From Chromatiaceae bacterium (GTDB taxonomy: Bacteria > Pseudomonadota > Gammaproteobacteria > Chromatiales > Chromatiaceae), in contig JAJDNF010000002.1 in NCBI GenBank assembly GCA_022340805.1, positions 19,427 through 83,426 on the forward strand: a DNA stretch of 64,000 nt. The letters run 5' to 3'. Position numbers and translations under genes: made by a program. Under the pieces are notes generated by a model, which was not told where the DNA came from, did no database searches, and worked only from the letters and a program-made list of their open reading frames with translations. Shown here one piece after another: positions 56,780 through 64,000 of the stretch. How positions within the stretch are numbered: position 1 is the stretch's first letter; the number at the start of each line of letters is the position of its first letter.

Positions 56780-58264
56780 ATGAACCCGGCCCGTTGGCCC
56801 GTCCCGGGCCAGTTGCTGCTGGCCTTCGCAGCGGGCGCTGCCTGCGTGCTCGCGTTCGCCCCGTTCGGCATGGGGCTGGTTGCCCCCCTCGCGCTGGCCG
56901 TGTTGTTCTTCCTGTGGCGCCACCCGGCGCGCAGGGGGCTCAACACCTGGACCGGCTATGCCTTCGGCCTCGGCCTGATGGGCCTCGGGGTATTCTGGCT
57001 GCGCATCAGCATTGCCCAGTTCGGCGGTATCCCGATGCCGCTGGCGGTCGTGATCACGCTGGGCTTCAGCCTGCTGATGGCGCTGTACTTCGCACTTGCC
57101 GGCTGGCTCGGCGAACGCCTGCGGCCAGGATCAGACTGGCTGTGGCTCGCGCTTGTGCTGCCGGCGGTCTGGGTGCTGCTGGAATGGCTGCGCGGCTGGC
57201 TGTTCACCGGTTTTCCCTGGTTGCTGCTGGGCTACAGCCAGATCGATCTGCCGACCGCCGGTTACGGGCCGGTCCTCGGCGTGTATGGGATCAGCCTCGT
57301 GGTCGGTATCTCGGCGGGGCTGCTCAACCTGCGGCCGCGCCTGCCTGCCGCGCTGTGCCTGTTCGCCCTCTGGGCGGGCGGCCTGGCGCTGCAGCAGGTC
57401 GAATGGAGCGAGCCGGCCGGCGACCCGGTCCGGGTAAGCCTGCTGCAGGGCAATATCCCCCAGGAGCAGAAATGGCGTCCGTCCATGCGCGCGGCCACGC
57501 TCGACCTCTACCGGGCGCTGACCGAGACGGTTGCCGACAGTCGCCTGGTGGTCTGGCCCGAGACCGCGGTCCCGGCGTTTGCAGCGGAGGTCGAGGCGAG
57601 CCTGCTCGCGCCGCTGGACACGCAACTGCGTGAACAGGGCCGCGACCTGCTGCTCGGCGTGGTCGACGGTGCCCGCGACGGCGACTACTACAACGCGATG
57701 CTCAGCCTTGGAGCAAGCGGGCGTGATCACTACTACAAGCGACACCTGGTGCCATTCGGCGAGTACCTGCCGTTCGATCAGTGGACCCGCCCGGTGTTGG
57801 ACTTCCTGCGCATCCCGATGTCGGATTTCTCGCCCGGTTCTGATCGCAAGCCCTTGCTCACGCTCGGCGGCCACGAGATTGGGATCAACATCTGCTACGA
57901 AGATGCCTATGGCGACGAGATCCGTGCTGCGCTGCCCGATGCTGCATTCCTGATCAACGCCAGTAACGATGCCTGGTTCGGCGATTCGCTGGCGCCGCAC
58001 CAGCACCTGCAGATCGCGCGCATGCGGGCGCTGGAGAGCGCACGTTACCTGTTGCGTGCCACCAACACCGGGATCTCGGCGATCATCGACGAGCGCGGCC
58101 GGCTCAGCGGCACCTCGCCGCAGTTCGCCAGGGCGGTGCTGAGCGAGGACATCACGCCGCTGAGCGGTGCGACGCCGTTCGTGTGGTGGGGCAATGTCGC
58201 GGTGATCGTGCTGGCAGGCCTGATGCTGTTGCCCGGTGTGCTGCGTCAGCGCGCTGGCGGCTGA
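56780..58264 (+). CDS. lnt: Apolipoprotein N-acyltransferase
   Basis: 494 aa. About seven N-terminal helices are followed by a nitrilase-type domain with the catalytic triad: Glu in VVWPETAVPAF, Lys in DHYYKRHLVPFGEYLPF and Cys in GINICYEDAYGDEIR, and NASNDAWFGDSLAPHQHLQ. Lnt adds the third acyl chain to lipoproteins at the inner membrane. ATG 56780 follows the ybeX stop by 4 bp. Its last 19 bp overlap the end of a minus-strand lipoprotein gene. Confidence 0.95.
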   Translation: MNPARWPVPGQLLLAFAAGAACVLAFAPFGMGLVAPLALAVLFFLWRHPARRGLNTWTGYAFGLGLMGLGVFWLRISIAQFGGIPMPLAVVITLGFSLLMALYFALAGWLGERLRPGSDWLWLALVLPAVWVLLEWLRGWLFTGFPWLLLGYSQIDLPTAGYGPVLGVYGISLVVGISAGLLNLRPRLPAALCLFALWAGGLALQQVEWSEPAGDPVRVSLLQGNIPQEQKWRPSMRAATLDLYRALTETVADSRLVVWPETAVPAFAAEVEASLLAPLDTQLREQGRDLLLGVVDGARDGDYYNAMLSLGASGRDHYYKRHLVPFGEYLPFDQWTRPVLDFLRIPMSDFSPGSDRKPLLTLGGHEIGINICYEDAYGDEIRAALPDAAFLINASNDAWFGDSLAPHQHLQIARMRALESARYLLRATNTGISAIIDERGRLSGTSPQFARAVLSEDITPLSGATPFVWWGNVAVIVLAGLMLLPGVLRQRAGG

Positions 58265-58473
58265 CCACGACCGAGCAGCTCGTCGATGCGCCGCTGCTGC
58301 AGGTCGCGCTCCTCGATCTCGTATTTCAGGGCCTCGGCGTTCTGGATGGTCTCCAGGTGGCTGGCTGGCAAGGGCTGCGTGGCCTGGCTCTGCGGCGTCT
58401 GCTCACAGGCGCTCAGCAGCCAGGCCAGCGCCACACTGGGCAGCGCAATGGGCATTCGATAAAGTGGGTTCAT
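58246..58473 (-). CDS. Small lipoprotein, 75 aa
   Basis: Signal peptide with lipobox (ALAWLLSACEQ), then a short charged helix (HLETIQNAEALKYEIEERDL, QQRRIDELLGRG). The mature lipoprotein is only about 55 aa and helical, so probably periplasmic and oligomeric. It overlaps the 3' end of lnt by 19 bp, convergent. Function unknown. Confidence 0.7.
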   Translation of the reverse strand: MNPLYRMPIALPSVALAWLLSACEQTPQSQATQPLPASHLETIQNAEALKYEIEERDLQQRRIDELLGRGQPPAR

Positions 58474-58578
58474 CGTAGATCAGCTTAGTTGTTCACGCCG
58501 ACATCACCGCGCGACCCTGCTGCGCTGATCTGCGTCGCTATTGACCTCAACCAACGGCTAGCCCGGGAGTTATTCGGA

Positions 58579-58965
58579 ATGAATCGCGAAGTTATCAAGA
58601 CCGACCAGGCCCCGCAGGCGATCGGCACCTACTCGCAGGCCGTCAGGGTCGGCAGGACCGTCTACCTGTCCGGCCAGATCGCGCTCGATCCACAGACGAT
58701 GAGCATGGTCGAGGGTGATACCGAGATCGAGATCCGGCGCGTATTCGACAACCTGCAGGCGGTGGCCAGGGCCGCGGGCGGCAGCCTCAACGATATGGTC
58801 AAGCTGAACGTGTTCCTGGTGGACCTGGCGAATTTCGCGCTGGTCAACCAGGTGATGGCCGAGTATTTCCAGCAGCCCTACCCGGCGCGCGCCGCGATCG
58901 GCGTGGCGGCGTTGCCGCGCAATGCCAGCGTCGAGATGGATGGGGTCCTCGAACTCGGCAACTGA
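58579..58965 (+). CDS. ridA: RidA-family reactive enamine/imine deaminase
   Basis: 128 aa from ATG 58579 (GGGAG about 9 bp upstream). Family features: [55 protein letters not shown] with the active Arg and the terminal Glu. RidA clears 2-aminoacrylate and related imines made by PLP enzymes. A histidine kinase gene follows 4 bp after the stop, so the two share a transcript. Confidence 0.94.
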   Translation: MNREVIKTDQAPQAIGTYSQAVRVGRTVYLSGQIALDPQTMSMVEGDTEIEIRRVFDNLQAVARAAGGSLNDMVKLNVFLVDLANFALVNQVMAEYFQQPYPARAAIGVAALPRNASVEMDGVLELGN

Positions 58966-58969
58966 GCCA

Positions 58970-60796
58970 GTGCCGGGCACCGGCAGCGCGACCCGGCAGC
59001 GCCTGGCCTGGTCGTTGCTGGCGCTGTCGATGCTGGCCCTGGCCTGGTACCTGGGCAGCCTGCAGCGCAGCGCACTGCTCGAGCAGCTCGAGCTGCAGGG
59101 CCGGCAGGAACTCGATCTTTACGTCTCACACCTGGCCGGTCAGCTCAATCGCTTTGCCTTCCTGCCCGCGCTGCTGGCCGACGAGCAGCGCCTGCTCGGG
59201 CTGCTCGACGCGCCGGACGACGCGGCGAGGCAGGCCGAGGTGAACCGTTTCCTGGCGCACGTGAACCGGATCGCCGGTGCGCTCGACGTGTATCTGATGG
59301 ATACCCGGGGCACGACCCTGGCGGCCAGCAACTGGCAGGAGGAACTGACCTTCGTCGGCAGCAACTTCGCGTTCCGCCCGTATTTCGTCGATGCGATGCA
59401 GCGCAAGCCGGGGCGCTACTTTGCGCTGGGCACCACATCCGGGCGGCGCGGCTACTATTTCTCCTACCCTGTTGGTGCGGGCATGCCGCCGCGCGGCGTG
59501 ATCGTGGTCAAGATCGACATCGACACCCTCGAGGACAACTGGCACAGCGAGGATACCGAGCTGATCCTAACCGACCCTGACGGGGTGATCTTTGTTGCGA
59601 CCCACCCGGAGTGGCGTTATCGGACCTTGCAGCCGCTGACCGCCGCGGCGATCGAGCGGATCCGGGCCTCGCGTCGCTATCCGGATGACGCCAGCCTGGC
59701 CGCGCTGTTCTACCGCCAGGACAAACAGCGCCTGCCCGGGGCTCAACTGCTGCGTGTCGGCGAGCCGGGCGGGGCCAGCTTCGTCGGCATCGCCCGCGAT
59801 ATGCCCGAGGCCGGCTGGCGGGTGCACCTGCTGGTATCGCAGCAGGTGATTGCACCGCAGGTGTGGCAGACGCGCCTGTTCGCGATGAGCCTGCTGATGT
59901 TGCTTGCCACCGCGGGCTGGTTGTATGCCGCGCGTAACCGGCGCCGACGCGAGCGTGAGTCCGAGCGGAGTGCGGCGATGCAGGAGGCACTCGACGAGCT
60001 CGAGCGGCGGGTCAGCCAACGCACCCGCGACCTCACCGAGGCCAACCGGCTGCTGCGCCAGGAGGTCGAAGAACACGAACGCACGCGCGACGAGTTGATC
60101 CAGGCCGCCAAGCTCGCGGCGCTGGGCCAGATGTCGGCCGGGATCAATCATGAACTCAATCAGCCGCTCGCGGCGATGCGCACCTATGCTGACAACGCGC
60201 GCACCTACCTGGCGCGCGCCAACTTCGAGCAGGCTGCATGGAATCTGCAGCAGATCAGCGAGCTGACCGGGCGCATGGCGCAGATCAGCGGCCAGCTGAA
60301 GGTGTTCTCGCGCAAGACCAGCGGCCAGCGCATGCGCGTCTCGCTGCGCGCCTGTCTGGACGGGGCACAGCGTATCCTGCGCAGCCGCATAGCCCAGGCA
60401 GGGGCCGAGTTGTCAGTTGAACTGCCGTCCGCAGACCTGTTCGTCGCCGCCGACATGGTGCAGCTGGAGCAGGTACTGGTGAACCTGATCGGCAACGCCT
60501 GCGACATCCTCGCCGGTCGCGAGCGCCGGCGCATTACCGTCAGCGCGCGTCGCGAAGGTGCGGAGGTGCGGCTACAGGTCCAGGACAGCGGGCCCGGGAT
60601 CGCGGTGGAGAACCTTGCCAGGGTCTTCGACCCGTTTTTCACCACCACCGAGAGTGGCCTGGGGCTGGGCCTGTCGATCTCGCATACCATCGCCCAGCGC
60701 CTTGGCGGCACACTTACGGTGGCCAATGCGCCGCAGGGCGGGGCGGTGTTCACGCTCACGCTGGCATCCTGGGGCGATCACCGGCAGACCGCGTAG
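58970..60796 (+). CDS. dctB: DctB-type sensor histidine kinase
   Basis: 608 aa from GTG 58970, 4 bp after ridA. A membrane helix (LAWSLLALSMLALAWYLG), a periplasmic Cache-like domain of about 260 residues (YLMDTRGTTLAASNW, SNFAFRPYFVDAMQ, GRRGYYFSYPVGAG), then a second helix (LFAMSLLMLLATAGWLYAA) and a kinase core: H box KLAALGQMSAGINHELNQPL, N box NLIGNACDIL, G boxes DSGPGI and GLGLGLSI. This is the layout of C4-dicarboxylate sensors. The matching regulator is separated by an SCP2-like gene. The ligand is not proven. Confidence 0.88.
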   Translation: MPGTGSATRQRLAWSLLALSMLALAWYLGSLQRSALLEQLELQGRQELDLYVSHLAGQLNRFAFLPALLADEQRLLGLLDAPDDAARQAEVNRFLAHVNRIAGALDVYLMDTRGTTLAASNWQEELTFVGSNFAFRPYFVDAMQRKPGRYFALGTTSGRRGYYFSYPVGAGMPPRGVIVVKIDIDTLEDNWHSEDTELILTDPDGVIFVATHPEWRYRTLQPLTAAAIERIRASRRYPDDASLAALFYRQDKQRLPGAQLLRVGEPGGASFVGIARDMPEAGWRVHLLVSQQVIAPQVWQTRLFAMSLLMLLATAGWLYAARNRRRRERESERSAAMQEALDELERRVSQRTRDLTEANRLLRQEVEEHERTRDELIQAAKLAALGQMSAGINHELNQPLAAMRTYADNARTYLARANFEQAAWNLQQISELTGRMAQISGQLKVFSRKTSGQRMRVSLRACLDGAQRILRSRIAQAGAELSVELPSADLFVAADMVQLEQVLVNLIGNACDILAGRERRRITVSARREGAEVRLQVQDSGPGIAVENLARVFDPFFTTTESGLGLGLSISHTIAQRLGGTLTVANAPQGGAVFTLTLASWGDHRQTA

Positions 60797-60814
60797 ATCT
60801 GGCCTGGACCGGCC

Positions 60815-61219
60815 TTATTCGGCGCCGATCTTCTGCATCAGGCCGAAGCTTTTCACGAACGGCCCCGCCATCCGCGGGTCCTTGATCATCGCCTTGAAGT
60901 CGCCGGTCTTGAACTTGAGTTTACCCATCGCAAACGCGGTCCCCATGCCGGCCATTCCGAGGCCTTTTTCGACCCATTTCATCCAGTCGGCATGCGAGGC
61001 GCGCATGTCCCAGTCCGCCGACTCACCGGCGTAGTCGCCGGCGCGCACGCACTCGCCGTTTTCGACCACGAACACCCCGCGCGGCTGCTCCTCGTCCTTG
61101 AACCCGCAGGTGATGACCGAGTTGAACCCGATCTCCGCGAGCCTGTCGCGCACCTCGGGTTCGCTGTTCCAGGCATCCTTGAGCTGGTTCATCCATTCGG
61201 CAGAGAACAGTTGGGCCAT
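60815..61219 (-). CDS. SCP2-like sterol-binding domain protein
   Basis: 134 aa from ATG 61219, no signal peptide. MAQLFSAEWMNQLKDAWNSE, TCGFKDEEQPRGVFVVENGE, WMKWVEKGLGMAGMGTAF and KLKFKTGDFKAMIKDP fit the SCP2/sterol-carrier fold, which binds lipids or hydrophobic ligands. It sits, on the opposite strand, between dctB and dctD, an unusual place. Role unknown. Confidence 0.75.
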   Translation of the reverse strand: MAQLFSAEWMNQLKDAWNSEPEVRDRLAEIGFNSVITCGFKDEEQPRGVFVVENGECVRAGDYAGESADWDMRASHADWMKWVEKGLGMAGMGTAFAMGKLKFKTGDFKAMIKDPRMAGPFVKSFGLMQKIGAE

Positions 61220-61381
61220 GATGACTCTCCTCGTTGGCAATGATCGTGGTATTGGGTCGTGCGTATTACAACTACCCCAGGCGGCAGCCATCGTCAACGC
61301 CTGCCATTCGACAGCCAATCTGTCTCGCTGCGGACCGCGTCGACAGGTGATTCGGGCACGGCGGCGCAGTAAGCTCTGCGC

Positions 61382-62743
<1,362 letters not shown>

Positions 62744-63023
62744 CGGTGCCTGACTGCGCCCAGCCTTGGACCGGCGCGTGGGCGACCGCGACGGGCTCGT
62801 CCGGCTGCCGATCCAGGGTGTTTTCCCCCACTAGCCAATCCCTGCGCCATCCGCTAGCATCGCGCCCCGCAAAGTGCACTATGGGTGTGCAATCAATCCC
62901 AGCCGAGTTGTGCGAATACAGCGAGATCATCGCCCATCGCACGTCCGTCGCGGGTTGGTTCGATTCTTGCCCTAGCACATGACGTGAAGTTGATCCTGGT
63001 TCGCACGCGATAAGAGGTACCTG

Positions 63024-63446
63024 ATGGCGAAGACCACGAAAAAGACCGCTCCCAAGGCAGCCAAGCCGGCACCCGCGCCGACGCCGGCCGCCAAGCCGGT
63101 GGCAAAGAAGGCGGTCGCAAAGAAGGCGGTTGCAAACAAGACGGTCGCAAAGAAGACAGCGCCGAAGACGGCCCCTGCAGGCAAGCCGGCGGCAACCAAG
63201 GCCGTTGCGAAGAAGGCAGTGACGAACACGGCAGCGGTCGGGCAAAGGGCCCCGGCCAAGGGCGCGGCGAGGCAGCCTGCCGAGCGCTTCATCAGCGTCG
63301 GCGAGCGTCGGCAGATGATTGCCGAGGCCGCCTACCTGCGCGGTGAATCGCAGGGCTTCCGCAGCGACGAGTGTGAGGACTGGCTTTACGCCGAGGCGCA
63401 GGTGGATGCGCTGTTGGTCAGGTCCAAGATAAGCGTGCGCGACTGA
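63024..63446 (+). CDS. DUF2934 protein with a histone-H1-like Lys/Ala-rich N-terminus
   Basis: 140 aa. Residues 1-85 are a low-complexity run of AKK, APK and PAA units (MAKTTKKTAPKAAKPAPAPT, KKAVAKKAVANKTVAKK) resembling the C-terminal tail of histone H1 and other bacterial H1-like DNA-binding proteins. The C-terminal part (FISVGERRQMIAEAAYLRG, SDECEDWLYAEAQVDALL) is DUF2934. Likely a nucleoid-associated protein. Unlike most DUF2934 proteins the extension is long. Confidence 0.8.
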   Translation: MAKTTKKTAPKAAKPAPAPTPAAKPVAKKAVAKKAVANKTVAKKTAPKTAPAGKPAATKAVAKKAVTNTAAVGQRAPAKGAARQPAERFISVGERRQMIAEAAYLRGESQGFRSDECEDWLYAEAQVDALLVRSKISVRD

Positions 63447-63517
63447 GCTTTGCGTCAGCCCGCGCGTGCCGCCCGGCTAATCCTGGCGCGGCCAGCTTCC
63501 GGTCAGGACGCCAGAAG

Positions 63518-63596
63518 GTAGGGTGCAATAGCGTAGCGTATTGCATCGTATCCACCGTTGTCCGGTGCATGTCGACCTGCGCCTAATGCACCCTGC
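63518..63596. repeat. MITE/REP-like element with inverted ends
   Basis: About 79 bp bounded by GTAGGGTGCA and TGCACCCTGC (imperfect inverted ends). Inside is the palindrome TGCAATA-GCGTAGCG-TATTGCA. It shares its left core with the copy 200 bp downstream. GTAGGGTGCAATAGCG elements of this kind are common in gammaproteobacterial intergenic DNA. Confidence 0.65.
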
Positions 63597-63720
63597 ACCA
63601 GTTGCAGGGCCGGCAGACGATAGCGGCGCGCCGGAACAGGTTACGCACTGAGACGCACGCGCTAGTTTGGTGCTCGGATTTAGGCGGCACATTGCATCGC
63701 ATGCCTCGGCGGTGAAGGAG

Positions 63721-63746
63721 GGTGCAATAGCGCAGCGTATTGCACC
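63721..63746. repeat. Second copy of the palindromic element core
   Basis: GGTGCAATA-GCGCAGCG-TATTGCACC, a perfect 9-bp inverted repeat. Same core as 63518-63548 with the arms fully paired; the flanks beyond differ, though a CCGGTGC follows at similar distance in both. Confidence 0.65.
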
Positions 63747-64000
63747 GTTTGCGATGATGCCCGGTGCTTTACGGCTTATGCTGATGCGCGCTACCGGGGT
63801 TGCCGGACCGCCCGCCCATGTACCCCCGCAATCAGTGCCAAACAGCACGAAGCACTACACTAGCCTGCAAATTGCATGAAGGCGGACGGGCACGTGGTGT
63901 TGCGTGGCAGCCGGAAGGCGTTCGATGCGTTCTTCGGCCCTTGTATTCGACGTGACAGTCTGTCCTGTTCGGGCTCAGGCCGCGCTGGACTTTGCATTTG

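Larger units (their letters stand above)
63447..64000. other. Intergenic with two palindromic repeat elements, no gene seen
   Basis: The last 550 bp hold two related palindromic elements (63518-63596 and 63721-63746) and no supported gene. The last 150 bp continue without a frame to the window edge. Confidence 0.6.

Overview
The window comes from a high-GC sulfur-oxidising gammaproteobacterium. Evidence for the lineage is the chromosomal order miaB-phoH-ybeY-ybeX-lnt, AcpH, YaeQ and a TrkH/TrkA pair. Evidence for the lifestyle is soxXA at the left edge, a DsrE protein, and two rhodanese fusions. The genus cannot be named from the sequence. The style is chromosomal, with short overlapping operons, GTG and TTG starts, one tRNA, and no phage or plasmid backbone.

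Region by region. 0-0.7 kb: soxX and the start of soxA (thiosulfate oxidation). 0.9-5 kb: an MscS-type channel and a BenE-type transporter. 5-14.2 kb: accessory DNA with a Met-rich membrane coiled-coil protein, a 58-aa protein, a DUF1269 protein and katG, mixed with decayed genes (ZIP transporter, NifX-like protein, alkyl sulfatase, and a PAS-GGDEF-EAL protein with several lesions). Copies of a short dispersed repeat lie in this region and at 17.6 kb. 14.3-18.9 kb: a hypothetical gene, divergent DUF2182 and DUF1326 genes, yaeQ and a copA tail. 19-22 kb: a three-gene operon (sterol-desaturase-like, TVP38-rhodanese, DsrE) divergent from an ArsR-rhodanese regulator, with a perfect palindrome between them. 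22.5-25.5 kb: an overlapping three-gene envelope-glycosylation operon. 25.9-33 kb: a coiled-coil protein, a nucleoside/AMP phosphorylase plus PRPP-synthase pair, TrkH/TrkA and an alkaline-phosphatase-superfamily hydrolase. 33-40 kb: an LssY_C lipoprotein, a deleted patatin gene, cardiolipin synthase, a frameshifted PPK2, a hypothetical protein and a cytochrome c. 40-44.7 kb: a selenoneine cluster (senC as an oxidoreductase-SelD fusion, senA, and divergent senB), followed by a creatininase-family gene. 46 kb: tRNA-Ala(CGC). 46.7-52 kb: exported proteins, beta-carbonic anhydrase, an LprI-MliC-like lysozyme inhibitor and acpH. 52-53 kb: an IscR-like regulator that lacks the Fe-S cysteines, followed by a palindrome and a small HMA-fold-like protein. 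53-58.3 kb: miaB-phoH-ybeY-ybeX-lnt. 58.5-62.7 kb: ridA and a DctB/DctD-type two-component pair split by an SCP2-like gene. 63-64 kb: a histone-H1-like DUF2934 protein and palindromic repeats.

The most interesting points are the sen cluster with its fused SenC, the two-rhodanese sulfur module with its candidate operator, the cysteine-less IscR relative with two inverted repeats nearby, the phosphorylase/PRPP-synthase pair, and the set of decaying genes interspersed with a short repeat family. All calls come from reading the sequence; no database search was run.
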